From: Kribbella sindirgiensis
GTDB lineage: Bacteria; Actinomycetota; Actinomycetes; Propionibacteriales; Kribbellaceae
Assembly (NCBI RefSeq): GCF_004331435.1
Contig: NZ_SJKA01000007.1
Coordinates: 62,001 to 126,000 of the forward strand
DNA: 64,000 bases
Direction of reading: 5' to 3'
Shown here: one piece after another, positions 8,152-16,733 of the stretch
Position numbering within the stretch: the stretch's first letter is position 1
Layout of the letters: each line of letters starts with the position of its first letter
Position numbers and translations under genes: made by a program
Notes under the pieces: model-generated
Database searches by the model: none
What the model was told of the DNA's origin: nothing
What the model saw: the letters and a program-made list of their open reading frames with translations, nothing else

Positions 8152-9413
8152 GCTGGGAGTCGAAGGTCCTCGCCGAAATCGAGGCGACCGCGGACGAGCT
8201 GATCCAGCTCGCCGGTGACCTGATCCGGATCCCGAGCGAGAACCCGCCGGGCGACTGCACCGAGGTCGGTGAGTTCATCGCCGTCGTACTGCGGAAGGCG
8301 GGCGTCGAGGTGGAGATCCTCGACGCCGGCCAGGGCCGCCTGAACGTGGTCTCGCACCAGGGCTCGCCGGGTGATCGGCACCTGGTGCTGGCGGGGCATT
8401 CGGACGTCGTACCGGTCGGTGACGTGAGCCGCTGGAGCTTCCCGCCGTTCGCCGGTGACGTCGTCGACGGGTACCTGCGCGGCCGCGGCGCCAGCGACAT
8501 GAAGGCCGGGCTCGCCGGGATCATCCACGCGTACGTCGTGATGCACCGGCTCGGCGTACCGCTCGGTGGACGCTTGTCGCTCGCCGCGGTACCCGACGAG
8601 GAGGCGGGCGGGCCGCTCGGCGCGGACTGGCTGCTCGATCAGGGCGTGCTGGACGGCGCGACCGGTGCGGTGATCGCGGAGCCGGCCGAACGGACGCACC
8701 CGACGATCGGGCAGAAGGGCAGCAACTGGTTCCGGCTGACGGTGTCCGGCCGGCCGGGGCACGGGAGCCTGCAGCCGTTGCACGGGACGAACGCGAATCT
8801 CCAGGCAGCGAAGGCGATTCTCGCGTTGCAGTCGCTGTGGGAGATGGTCCCCGATGCGCCGGCCGAGGTCCGGGAGCTGATCGCGCGGTCGCAGGTGTTC
8901 GCCGAGGAGCGGGAAGGGTACGCGCCGGGCATCGGCGCGGTGTTCGACCACGTGACGATCAACGTCGGGAAGATCACCGGCGGCAGCGCCACCAACGTGG
9001 TCGCCGACAAGTGCGTTGTCGAGATCGACACCCGGGTTCCGATCGGGCTGAGCCGTGCGCAGGTTCTGCAGCGGGTGGACGAGCTCCTGGCGGAGGCCGG
9101 TGTCGAGGCGACGGTGGAGCCGCTCGGGTTCCGCAGCGAGCCGAACTGGACGCTGCCGGACGATCCGATCGTGGTCGAGCTGGTCAGTTCTCTGCGTGAG
9201 CTCACGGGTGAGCCTGCGGAAGGTGTGCTGCAGTGGGCGTCGTCGGATGCGCGGACGTTCCGCAGCCACGGCATCCCGGTGCTGCAGTACGGCCCGGCCG
9301 AGTTGTCGACAATCCACGGATTCGACGAGCGGGCACCGGTTGCGGACGTCGTATTGTCGGCAAAGACCTACGCCCTGACCGCACTGCGCTATCTGGGTGT
9401 GGCCGATGAGTGA
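8148..9413 (+). CDS. M20 family metallopeptidase (ArgE/DapE/CPG2-like)
   Basis: The 421-residue cytoplasmic protein is a di-zinc amidohydrolase. The metal ligands are visible in VLAGHSDVVPVG (His and catalytic Asp), RGRGASDMKAGLAG (bridging Asp) and VPDEEAGGPLGADW (catalytic Glu and metal-binding Glu). The dimerisation domain contains RLTVSGRPGHGS. Family members remove acyl groups from amino acids or split dipeptides such as succinyl-diaminopimelate or acyl-glutamate. The ATG overlaps the binding-protein stop codon (ATGA at 8148). Lying between transporter genes, it probably hydrolyses the imported substrate. The exact substrate is unknown. Confidence 0.92.
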   Translation: MSWESKVLAEIEATADELIQLAGDLIRIPSENPPGDCTEVGEFIAVVLRKAGVEVEILDAGQGRLNVVSHQGSPGDRHLVLAGHSDVVPVGDVSRWSFPPFAGDVVDGYLRGRGASDMKAGLAGIIHAYVVMHRLGVPLGGRLSLAAVPDEEAGGPLGADWLLDQGVLDGATGAVIAEPAERTHPTIGQKGSNWFRLTVSGRPGHGSLQPLHGTNANLQAAKAILALQSLWEMVPDAPAEVRELIARSQVFAEEREGYAPGIGAVFDHVTINVGKITGGSATNVVADKCVVEIDTRVPIGLSRAQVLQRVDELLAEAGVEATVEPLGFRSEPNWTLPDDPIVVELVSSLRELTGEPAEGVLQWASSDARTFRSHGIPVLQYGPAELSTIHGFDERAPVADVVLSAKTYALTALRYLGVADE

Positions 9414-11079
9414 TTTGTTGACTGTCGACAATCTGACGGTGCGGATCGACACGTCGCGCGGGCCGATCACGCCGGTGCGCGATGTCAGCCTGCGCATCCC
9501 GCGCGGGAAGATGCTCGGGCTGGTGGGGGAGTCGGGCAGCGGCAAGAGCGTCACCGCGATGACGATCACCCGGCTGCTGCCGCGGCGGAACGTGCACGTC
9601 ACCGGCGGGCGGATCGAGTTCGACGGACGGGACCTCACCAACCTGTCGGACCGGTCGCTGCGGGCCGTGCGGGGCAAGGAGATCGCGACGATCTTCCAGG
9701 AACCGATGACCGCGCTCAACCCGGTGCTGACCATCGCCGACCAGGTCACCGAGCCGTTGCGCGTGCACCTCGGGCTGTCCCGGCGGCAGGCCGCGGACCG
9801 TGCGGCCGAGCTGCTCGACATGGTCGGCATCCGCGACACCGCCCGGGTCCTGCGGGACTACCCGCACCAGCTGTCCGGCGGGATGCGGCAGCGGGTGATG
9901 ATCGCGATGGCGATGTCGTGCGAGCCGAAGCTGCTGATCGCGGACGAGCCGACGACCGCGCTCGACGTCACCACCCAGCTGCAGATCCTCGAACTGGTGA
10001 TGGACCTGCAGCAGAAGCACGGTACGTCGGTCCTGCTGATCACCCACGACCTCGGAGTCGTCGCGCAGACCTGTGACGAGGTCACGGTGATGCACAACGG
10101 CCAGGTGCAGGAGACCGCACCGGTCGAGCAGATCTTCGAGGCACCGCAGGCGGACTACACGAAGCGGTTGCTGAGCTTCCTGCCCTCCAACCGGGAACGT
10201 TCGCGCACTGCTCGCCCGGCCGAAGGACCCGCGCTTCTGGAGGTGTCCGATCTGGTCAAGGTGTTCCCGGGCCGGCGGCGGCGCGGACGGCGTACCGAAC
10301 CTGTCGCCGCGGTGGACGGGGTGAGCTTCAGCGTGGCGCCCGGCCGGACGCTGGCGATCGTCGGCGAGTCCGGATCGGGCAAGTCGACGACCGGGCGGGC
10401 GCTGTTGCGGCTGCACGAGCCGACGTCCGGATCGGTCAGCTTCGACGGCGTCGACCTGATGGCATTGCCGGCCGAGGAGCTGCGGGCGATGCGGGCCCGG
10501 ATGCAGATCGTCTTCCAGGACACGTACGCATCGCTGGACCCGCGGTGGACGATCGAACGGACACTGGCCGAGCCGCTGCGGCTGCACACCGACCTCGACG
10601 CTGCGGGGATCCGCGAGCGTCTGGCCGAGGTGATGGAGCTGGTCGGGCTGGAGGCCGGGCACCTGGAGCGGTTCCCGCACGAGTTCTCCGGTGGTCAGCG
10701 GCAGCGGATCGGCATCGCCCGGGCGTTGCTGCTCAACCCGTCGCTGGTGGTCTGCGACGAGCCGGTGTCCGCGCTCGACGTGTCGGTGCAGGCGCAGGTG
10801 CTGGAGCTGCTGAAGGACCTGCAGGATCGGCTCGGTCTCGCGTACGTCTTCATCTCGCACGACCTGTCGGTGGTGCGGCTGATCGCCGACGAGGTCCTCG
10901 TGATGAGCCGCGGCAAAGTCGTCGAGCACGGCACGGTCGACGAGGTCTTCGCCGCCCCGAAACACCCGTACACAAAGGCGTTGCTGGCCGCGGTGCCGTC
11001 GCCCGACCCGCGAGCGCGCCTGGACCGCGCCCAGCGCCGCGAACTCGTCGAAGCCGGAACCAAGGAGGCGGTCGCATGA
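9406..11079 (+). CDS. Fused peptide ABC transporter ATP-binding protein (DppD-DppF in one chain)
   Basis: This 557-residue protein carries two complete nucleotide-binding domains. The first has Walker A GESGSGKSVT, signature LSGGMRQRV and Walker B LLIADEPTTALD. The second has GESGSGKSTT, FSGGQRQRI and LVVCDEPVSALD. A DppD-type substrate-specific end (APVEQIFEAPQADYTKRLLSFLP) joins the halves and recurs at the C-terminus (KHPYTKALLAAVPSP). It supplies ATP-driven power to the DppB/DppC pair. The start ATG at 9406 overlaps the peptidase end by 8 bases. Fused DppD-DppF proteins are common in actinobacteria and proteobacteria. Confidence 0.94.
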   Translation: MSDLLTVDNLTVRIDTSRGPITPVRDVSLRIPRGKMLGLVGESGSGKSVTAMTITRLLPRRNVHVTGGRIEFDGRDLTNLSDRSLRAVRGKEIATIFQEPMTALNPVLTIADQVTEPLRVHLGLSRRQAADRAAELLDMVGIRDTARVLRDYPHQLSGGMRQRVMIAMAMSCEPKLLIADEPTTALDVTTQLQILELVMDLQQKHGTSVLLITHDLGVVAQTCDEVTVMHNGQVQETAPVEQIFEAPQADYTKRLLSFLPSNRERSRTARPAEGPALLEVSDLVKVFPGRRRRGRRTEPVAAVDGVSFSVAPGRTLAIVGESGSGKSTTGRALLRLHEPTSGSVSFDGVDLMALPAEELRAMRARMQIVFQDTYASLDPRWTIERTLAEPLRLHTDLDAAGIRERLAEVMELVGLEAGHLERFPHEFSGGQRQRIGIARALLLNPSLVVCDEPVSALDVSVQAQVLELLKDLQDRLGLAYVFISHDLSVVRLIADEVLVMSRGKVVEHGTVDEVFAAPKHPYTKALLAAVPSPDPRARLDRAQRRELVEAGTKEAVA

Positions 11080-11744
11080 CAGTCCTGGGCGTTGTGACTA
11101 TTGGGCAGTCGCCGCGGAGTGACATGGTTCCGGAGATGCGGCAGTGGTTGCCGTCGTCGGTCGAGGTCCGTGAGCGCGGTGCTCTGGACGGGCTGTCGGC
11201 GGCGGATCTGAAGACGCTGGCGCCGCGGCCGGGTGACGAGACGCTGACCACCCGGCTGCGCGACGGCTCGTCGGTCGTGATCGGCCGCGCGGGCGTCCTG
11301 CCCCGGTTGCAGGCCGCGATCGAAATTCTCGAGGCGGGCGGCGCGGACGTCGTACTGATCGTCTGCACCGGCGACTTCCCGCCGTTCCGCCACAGCCGCC
11401 CGTTGCTGCTCGCGGGACCGCTGCTGACCGCGGGCCTGTCCGCGCTGGCGGGTGACGCGCTCGTCGGCGTGGTGTGTCCGCTGGCGGAACAGGAGCAGCA
11501 GTCGTACGAGAAGTTCGAGCACCTGGACCAGAAGATCAAGGTCGCCTGGGCGACGCCGTACCAGCCTGGTCTGACCGAGTTGGAGAACGCTGCCCGGTCG
11601 CTGGCCGCGGAGGGCGCGCAACTGCTGGTTCTCGACTGTATGGGGTACACGCAGGAGCATCGTGAAGCGGCCGCGACCGCGTCCGGACTTCCTGTGGTCC
11701 TGTCTCGTTCAGTCGTCGCTCGACTCACTGCGGAGCTGACATGA
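11076..11744 (+). CDS. AroM family protein
   Basis: The 222-residue product begins VLGVVTIGQSPRSDMVPEM, the conserved opening of AroM proteins, and contains VVLIVCTGDFPPF and LLVLDCMGYTQEHRE; the two cysteines recall the paired-cysteine active sites of the Asp/Glu/hydantoin racemase superfamily, with which AroM has been compared. E. coli AroM is named only for its place in a TyrR-controlled operon and has no proven activity. Here it overlaps the ATPase stop and the OPT start by 4 bases each, so it belongs to the peptide-catabolism operon. A racemase-like role on a peptide-derived amino acid is inference. Confidence 0.85.
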   Translation: MTVLGVVTIGQSPRSDMVPEMRQWLPSSVEVRERGALDGLSAADLKTLAPRPGDETLTTRLRDGSSVVIGRAGVLPRLQAAIEILEAGGADVVLIVCTGDFPPFRHSRPLLLAGPLLTAGLSALAGDALVGVVCPLAEQEQQSYEKFEHLDQKIKVAWATPYQPGLTELENAARSLAAEGAQLLVLDCMGYTQEHREAAATASGLPVVLSRSVVARLTAELT

Positions 11745-13348
11745 CCACTCCTACGAAGACCAAGCACCCGCGGGCGTTCGAGCCCGCGACGCTGGGGCTG
11801 CTGGTTGTCTGCGCGGCCGTCGGTGCTGTCATCGGTCTGCAGATCATCACCACCCTGGGCGTCACGCCGAACACCGCGCTGATCGGTGTCCTGGTCGCGG
11901 TCGCGCTCAGCCGGGTGCCCCTCGCCGTACTGCGTCCTTTCCGGTCGGTGCACCGTCAGAACCTGGTCCAGTCGACGATCTCCACCGCGACCTTCGCGGC
12001 CGCGAACTCGCTGCTGCTGCCGATCGCGATCCCGGTCGTCCTCGGCCGGCCCGGACTGGTCTGGCCGATGCTGATCGGCGCCGGACTCGCGATGCTGATC
12101 GACTTCGTGATGCTGTATTGGCTCTTCGACTCGAAGGTCTTCCCGGGATCCGGCGCCTGGCCGCCGGGGGTCGCCGCGGCCGAGGCGATCAAGGCCGGCG
12201 ACGAAGGCGGCAAGCGGGCCGCGCTCCTCGGTGCCGGTACGGCGGTCGGTCTGTTCGGCTCCTGGCTCGGCGTCCCGATGTCGGCGTTCGGGGTGGCGTT
12301 CATCGGGAACGTGGTCGCGCTGACGATGTTCGGCGTCGGGCTGTTGGCACGGGGCTACAGCGCGGACCTGTTCGGAGTGGACATCGCGGCGCACTACATC
12401 CCGCACGGGCTGATGGTCGGCGCCGGTCTGGTGGCGTTGATCCAGGCCCTCATGGTGGTCTTCCGCGGCCGCCGTACGCCGGAGCCGGCCGGGTCGACGG
12501 GCGATTCAGCTGTGGAGCGTACGACGTACACCCGCGACGACTCCGCCGCCAGCCGCGGTCTCGGCCGCGGTTTCGTCCTGTACGTCGGCGCGGCGATCCT
12601 GCTCGCGACCACCGGCGGACTGATCGGCGACCTGGGGTTCGGAGACCTTGTGCTCTGGGTGCTGTACGCCGCGGTGTCGTGCATCATCGCGGAGTTCATC
12701 GTCGGATTGTCGGCAATGCACTCCGGCTGGTTCCCGTCGTTCGCGACCTCGCTGATCTTCCTCACGATCGGCATGCTGCTCGGGTTCCCGCCGATCGCGC
12801 TCGCCTTGCTGGTCGGGTTCATCGCGGCCGGCGGACCGGCGTTCGCGGACGCCGGGTACGACTTCAAGGCGGGCTGGCTGCTGCGCGGCCGGGGGAGCGA
12901 CCCGGCGTTCGAGCTCGCGGGGCGGCGGCAGCAGTTGTTCGCGGGCGTCATCGGGATGGCGGTCGCGGGTGCGGTCGTCGCGCTGACCTATCACGTGTAC
13001 TTCGACCGCGACCTGTTCCCGCCGATCGTGCAGGTCTACGCCAAGACCATCCAGGCCGGCGCCGACCAGGACCTGATCGGCAAGTTGCTGCTCTGGGCCG
13101 TGCCGGGCGCGATCATCCAGGCGCTCGGCGGCGCGAAACGCCAGATGGGCATCCTGCTCGCCACCGGCACGCTGATCGTCAATCCGATCGCCGGCTGGAC
13201 GGTGCTGGCGGGGATCGTGCTGCGGGTCGCGTACCGCCGCTGGAAGGGCCCCGAGGCGGAGTCGCAGATGACCATCGCCGCGGCCGGCTTCATCGCGGGC
13301 GACGCGTTGTGGGGCTTCGGCAACAGCCTCGTGAAAACGAAATTCTGA
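11741..13348 (+). CDS. OPT family oligopeptide transporter
   Basis: This 535-residue integral membrane protein has roughly a dozen hydrophobic segments. The motifs NLVQSTISTATFAAANSLLL and the WPPGVAAAEAIKAGDEGGKR loop are characteristic of the OPT (oligopeptide/YSL) superfamily, which uses ion gradients to import small peptides or metal chelates. It is unusual that one operon carries both an ABC peptide importer and an OPT carrier; they may take different forms of the same substrate, or OPT may export a product. Start ATG at 11741 overlaps the AroM stop. Confidence 0.88.
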   Translation: MTTPTKTKHPRAFEPATLGLLVVCAAVGAVIGLQIITTLGVTPNTALIGVLVAVALSRVPLAVLRPFRSVHRQNLVQSTISTATFAAANSLLLPIAIPVVLGRPGLVWPMLIGAGLAMLIDFVMLYWLFDSKVFPGSGAWPPGVAAAEAIKAGDEGGKRAALLGAGTAVGLFGSWLGVPMSAFGVAFIGNVVALTMFGVGLLARGYSADLFGVDIAAHYIPHGLMVGAGLVALIQALMVVFRGRRTPEPAGSTGDSAVERTTYTRDDSAASRGLGRGFVLYVGAAILLATTGGLIGDLGFGDLVLWVLYAAVSCIIAEFIVGLSAMHSGWFPSFATSLIFLTIGMLLGFPPIALALLVGFIAAGGPAFADAGYDFKAGWLLRGRGSDPAFELAGRRQQLFAGVIGMAVAGAVVALTYHVYFDRDLFPPIVQVYAKTIQAGADQDLIGKLLLWAVPGAIIQALGGAKRQMGILLATGTLIVNPIAGWTVLAGIVLRVAYRRWKGPEAESQMTIAAAGFIAGDALWGFGNSLVKTKF

Positions 13349-13363
13349 CTAGGAGAAACAGAT

Positions 13364-14293
13364 ATGGCATGGCGTGAAGTTCTCGACCTGTACGACCTGC
13401 TCGACGATGCGGCTGCTTCCGGGACGGCGGTGGCCGGCTGGTTGAAGGCGCATGGCGTCGACGACGTCAGCGTGACGACGGTGCAGGGCGACAAGGGCAG
13501 CACGGATTTCGTCCGGGCGGTGATCCCGGGCAGCCGGGGCCGGATCGCCGGCGGCGATGCGCCGACGCTGGGGATCATCGGGCGGCTCGGCGGACTCGGC
13601 GCGCGGCCGGAGCGGATCGGGTTCGTGTCCGACGGCGACGGCGCGCTGGTCGCGCTCGCGGTGGCCGGCAAGCTGGGCTCGATGCGGCAGCGTGGCGACC
13701 AGTTGCCGGGTGACGTGATCGTCGCGACGCACGTCTGCCCGGACGCCCCGACCCGCCCGCACGACCCGGTGCCGTTCATGGATTCGCCGGTGGACGTCGG
13801 CGCGATGAACGAGCACGAGGTCGAGGACGCGATGGAGGCGATCCTGTCGGTCGACACCACCAAGGGCAACCGGGTCGTGAACCACCAGGGCTTCGCGATC
13901 TCGCCCACTGTCAAAGAAGGTTGGATCCTGCGCGTCAGCGAGGACCTGCTCGACCTGGCGTCCCAGGTGTCCGGCCGGCTGCCCGTCGTACTGCCCCTCA
14001 CGATGCAGGACATCACGCCGTACGGGAACGACGTCTACCACATCAACTCGATCCTCCAGCCCTGTACGGCGACCTCCGCGCCGGTGGTCGGCGTCGCGAT
14101 CACCACCGAGACCGCCGTCCCCGGCTGCGGCACCGGCGCGACCGACCTGACCAGCGTCGAGTCAGCCGCCCGCTTCTGCATCGAAACCGCCAAAACCTAC
14201 GGCGCCGGCACAACGTCCTTCTACGACGAGCCCGACTTCACCCGCCTCACAGAGCGCTACGGCAGCATGCACCACCTCCAGAGCATGGGCTGA
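13364..14293 (+). CDS. DUF1177 family protein
   Basis: The 309-residue soluble protein follows the OPT gene by 15 bases, with AGGAG at 13352-13356 before the ATG at 13364. It contains PTLGIIGRLGGLGARPERIGFVSDGDGA and GDVIVATHVCPDAPT; the order of acidic and histidine motifs (VSDGDGAL, ATHVCP, NHQGFAIS) suggests a metal-dependent enzyme, possibly related to aminopeptidase-like folds. I recognise it as DUF1177, a family repeatedly found beside AroM and OPT genes. No reaction is established. It closes the operon that begins at 4690. Confidence 0.85.
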   Translation: MAWREVLDLYDLLDDAAASGTAVAGWLKAHGVDDVSVTTVQGDKGSTDFVRAVIPGSRGRIAGGDAPTLGIIGRLGGLGARPERIGFVSDGDGALVALAVAGKLGSMRQRGDQLPGDVIVATHVCPDAPTRPHDPVPFMDSPVDVGAMNEHEVEDAMEAILSVDTTKGNRVVNHQGFAISPTVKEGWILRVSEDLLDLASQVSGRLPVVLPLTMQDITPYGNDVYHINSILQPCTATSAPVVGVAITTETAVPGCGTGATDLTSVESAARFCIETAKTYGAGTTSFYDEPDFTRLTERYGSMHHLQSMG

Positions 14294-14313
14294 CAGACGC
14301 TTTACGGTGGAGG

Positions 14314-14342
14314 TGTCTGTTCCCGCTCGGGCTGTTCGTCGG
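14314..14342 (+). promoter_or_regulatory. Predicted ECF sigma factor promoter of the YCII-sigma operon
   Basis: TGTCTG at 14314-14319 and CGTCGG at 14337-14342 are separated by 17 bases. The same two boxes with the same spacing, and flanks identical over most of 38 bases, recur at 15883-15911 before the next gene. The -35-like TGTC and -10-like CGTC match the general form of ECF promoters; group ECF42 promoters are reported with TGTC-type -35 elements. A transcript would start near 14349, upstream of GGAGGAGA at 14360-14367 and the GTG at 14371. This implies autoregulation. Confidence 0.65.
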
Positions 14343-14370
14343 TGGGGTGGAGACACTCTGGAGGAGAGCC

Positions 14371-14715
14371 GTGAAGTACTTGCTGATGATCTGTGGCGAC
14401 GAGTCGGCTGCCGCGCATGCCAATGACGGGTGCGGTGGCTGGACGGAGGAGATGGACTCGCGTGGGGTCGTGGCCGGGGGCGCCGGGCTGCGGCCGCCGG
14501 ACGAGGCGACCACGGTGCGGGTGCGGGAGGGGGAGCTGCTGCTGACGGACGGGCCGTTCGCGGAGACGAAGGAGCAGATCGGCGGGTTCGTGCTGATCGA
14601 CTGCGCGGACCTGGACGAGGCGATCGAGATCGCGTCCAAGCACCCCGCGGCCGGCTACGGCACGATCGAGATCCGGCCCGTGTTCGAACCTCCGGTGCTG
14701 GAACCGCCGGTGTGA
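14371..14715 (+). CDS. YCII/DGPF-domain protein
   Basis: The 114-residue protein starts MKYLLMICGDES and contains LLLTDGPFAETKEQIGGFVLIDC, the DGPF motif that names this YCII-related family, followed by DLDEAIEIASKHPAAGYGTIEIRPV. YCII domains form a small ferredoxin-like dimer with His/Asp residues that may be catalytic. DGPF proteins are the standard genomic partners of ECF42 sigma factors, as seen here. The GTG start at 14371 has a strong ribosome-binding site (GGAGGAGA). The stop overlaps the sigma factor start by 4 bases. Confidence 0.9.
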   Translation: MKYLLMICGDESAAAHANDGCGGWTEEMDSRGVVAGGAGLRPPDEATTVRVREGELLLTDGPFAETKEQIGGFVLIDCADLDEAIEIASKHPAAGYGTIEIRPVFEPPVLEPPV

Positions 14716-15899
14716 CCTTCGAGGAGATCTACCGGCAGGAGTGGGGCCAGGTGGTCGCCACTCTCATCCGGCTCACCGGGAACTGGGAGCTGGCGGAGGA
14801 GTGCGCGCAGGAAGCGTTCGCCGCGGCCCTGCAACGGTGGCCGAACGACGGCGTACCGGATCGGCCCGGTGCGTGGCTCACCACGACCGCACGCAACCGT
14901 GCGATCGACTGGCTGCGCCGCGAAGCAGTGGGTGCACAGAAGCTGCAGGAGGTGGCTGCGATGGCGTACGACCCAGAGCCGCCGTACGACGTACCGGACG
15001 ACCGCCTGCGATTGATGTTCACCTGCTGCCATCCCGCACTGGCGATGGAAGCACGAGTGGCGTTGACGCTGCGGACGTTGGCCGGTCTGAGTACGACGGA
15101 GATCGCGCGGGCGTTCCTGGTGCCGGAGACGACGATGTCGAAACGGCTCACCCGCGCGAAGCAGAAGATCCAGCACGCGGGCATCCCGTACCGCGTCCCA
15201 CCCGCCCACCTCCTGCCGGAGCGGACCCCCGCCGTACTGGCTGTCCTGTACCTCCTCTTCAACGAGGGGTACTCCGATGTCGTCCGGAGCAACCTGGCAG
15301 GTGAAGCGATCAGACTGGCCAGACTGCTCGTCCAACTCATGCCGGACGAACCTGAGGCCGCAGGACTGCTCGCACTGATGCTGCTGCACGATGCGCGCCG
15401 AGACACGCGTCTCGCACCGGACGGCGCGCTGGTCACACTGGACGAGCAGGACCGCACCCAGTGGGACCACACGCAGATCACCGAAGGCGTAGACCTCCTA
15501 GACGCCGCATTACGCCGCAGCGAGCCCGGCCCGTACCAAGTCCAGGCCGCGATCGCAGCCTGCCACGCCACCGCCCGCACGGCAGCGGACACCGACTGGC
15601 CCCAGATCGCCGCCCTCTACGCCCAACTCCCGCAGACCCCCGTAGTAGCCCTCAACCGCGCCGTCGCGATCGGCGTGGCAGACGGCCCAGCCGTAGGCCT
15701 ACGCCTGGTAGAAGACCTAGCCGCCGGCCCTCTCCACGGCTATCACCTCCTCCCCGCCACCCGAGCCGACTTCCTCCGCCGCCTGAACCGCCACCCCGAA
15801 GCCGCCACCGCCTACCGCGAAGCCCTAACCCTGGCCACCACAACCGCCGAACGCCTGTACCTGGAGAAGCGGCTGCGAGAGGTGTCTGTCCGGAGCTGA
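14712..15899 (+). CDS. ECF RNA polymerase sigma factor, ECF42 group (DUF6596 C-terminal extension)
   Basis: The 395-residue protein has sigma region 2 at the N-terminus (TFEEIYRQEWGQVVATLIRLTG ... AECAQEAFAAALQRWP-like core, then PGAWLTTTARNRAIDWLRRE) and region 4 (LRTLAGLSTTEIARAFLVPETTMSKRLTRAKQKI). A long C-terminal extension of about 200 residues follows, with FNEGYSD, LLALMLLHDARR and NRAVAIG motifs and TPR-like helices. This architecture, longer than the usual 180-200-residue ECF factor and without an anti-sigma gene, identifies ECF42. The C-terminal domain is thought to control activity. GTG at 14712 overlaps the DGPF gene stop (GTGA). Confidence 0.92.
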   Translation: MTFEEIYRQEWGQVVATLIRLTGNWELAEECAQEAFAAALQRWPNDGVPDRPGAWLTTTARNRAIDWLRREAVGAQKLQEVAAMAYDPEPPYDVPDDRLRLMFTCCHPALAMEARVALTLRTLAGLSTTEIARAFLVPETTMSKRLTRAKQKIQHAGIPYRVPPAHLLPERTPAVLAVLYLLFNEGYSDVVRSNLAGEAIRLARLLVQLMPDEPEAAGLLALMLLHDARRDTRLAPDGALVTLDEQDRTQWDHTQITEGVDLLDAALRRSEPGPYQVQAAIAACHATARTAADTDWPQIAALYAQLPQTPVVALNRAVAIGVADGPAVGLRLVEDLAAGPLHGYHLLPATRADFLRRLNRHPEAATAYREALTLATTTAERLYLEKRLREVSVRS

Positions 15900-15911
15900 C
15901 TCGTTCGTCGG
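15883..15911 (+). promoter_or_regulatory. Second predicted ECF promoter, within the sigma gene's 3' end
   Basis: TGTCTG at 15883-15888 and CGTCGG at 15906-15911 are 17 bases apart and copy the promoter at 14314-14342. The -35 box lies within the last codons of the sigma gene. A start about 7 bases past the -10 box would coincide with the ATG at 15918, so the following gene probably has a leaderless transcript. Confidence 0.65.
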
Positions 15912-15917
15912 TGGGGT

Positions 15918-16547
15918 ATGACGGATATCAGGAGTGTTGTGGCGGGAGAGCGTGCCGAGCTGGCGGACGTCTTGGACGGGCTGCAGCCGCAGGATTGGGA
16001 CAGGGCGACGCTGTGTGATGGGTGGCGGGTGCGGGAGTTGGTTGCGCACATCACGCTGCCGTACCGGATGTCGATGCCGCGGTTCGTGGCCGGGATGGTG
16101 CGGGCCGGTGGCAGCTTCAATCGGTACGCCGATCGGCAGGCGCGGCGGGATGCGGTGGAGTTGACGCCGGCGCAGCTGGTCGAGTGTTTGCGGCAGAACA
16201 TCAACCACCCGTGGAAACCGCCCGGTGGCGGCTACGAGGGCGCGCTGTCGCACGACGTGATCCACGGCCTCGACGTGACCGTTGCGCTGGGCATCGATCG
16301 GCAGGTGCCGTCCGAACGGCTGGGGATCGTCTTCGACGCGATGCGACCACGGCACGCCAAGTACTTCGGTGTCGACCTGACCGATGTCCAACTGCGGGCC
16401 ACCGATCTCACCTGGACCTACGGCACCGGCACACCTCTCACCGGCACGGCACAGGATCTGTTGCTGGTGCTGAGCGGCCGTAGCCTCCCACCGAACCACC
16501 TGTCCGGTCGCGACGCCGACCGCTTTACCGCTGGAGTGACCCGATGA
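15918..16547 (+). CDS. Maleylpyruvate-isomerase-family (mycothiol-dependent, DinB-like) protein
   Basis: The 209-residue protein carries ERAELADVLDGLQPQDWDRATLCDGWRVRELVAHI, the signature of the actinobacterial TIGR03083/maleylpyruvate isomerase N-terminal domain, a four-helix DinB-like bundle. The histidines in VAHI and in LSHDVIHGLDV match the positions that bind a divalent metal. These enzymes use mycothiol in isomerisation or detoxification. The gene starts at the predicted transcription start of an ECF promoter, so it is probably a target of the adjacent sigma factor. Its true substrate is unknown. Confidence 0.85.
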   Translation: MTDIRSVVAGERAELADVLDGLQPQDWDRATLCDGWRVRELVAHITLPYRMSMPRFVAGMVRAGGSFNRYADRQARRDAVELTPAQLVECLRQNINHPWKPPGGGYEGALSHDVIHGLDVTVALGIDRQVPSERLGIVFDAMRPRHAKYFGVDLTDVQLRATDLTWTYGTGTPLTGTAQDLLLVLSGRSLPPNHLSGRDADRFTAGVTR

Positions 16548-16733
16548 TCATCAGCCTTCCCATCGAGGACCGGCCGCGGTCGTACGCCTTCTACCAGGAG
16601 GCACTCGGCCTGACACCGGTCGGCGAGCCGGACGAGGACGGCATTCCCGAACGCGCCGACGCGCAAGCCGTGGACCTACATGGCCACGTTCACCGACCCC
16701 GACGGGCACCTCTGGATGGTCACGGCTCCTTGA
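16544..16733 (+). pseudogene. Remnant of a VOC-family gene with an internal deletion
   Basis: The ATG at 16544 overlaps the upstream stop, and translation starts MIISLPIEDRPRSYAFYQEALGLTPVG, a perfect VOC N-terminus. After about 37 residues homology breaks off. In a different frame, from about 16665, the C-terminal VOC strand KPWTYMATFTDPDGHLWMVTAP appears and stops at 16731-16733. A typical VOC protein of this kind has about 135 residues, so some 70-75 codons are missing and the frame is shifted. The open frame that continues from the start to 16747 would give a nonsense tail. Its 3' end overlaps the convergent STAND gene by 14 bases. Confidence 0.8.
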
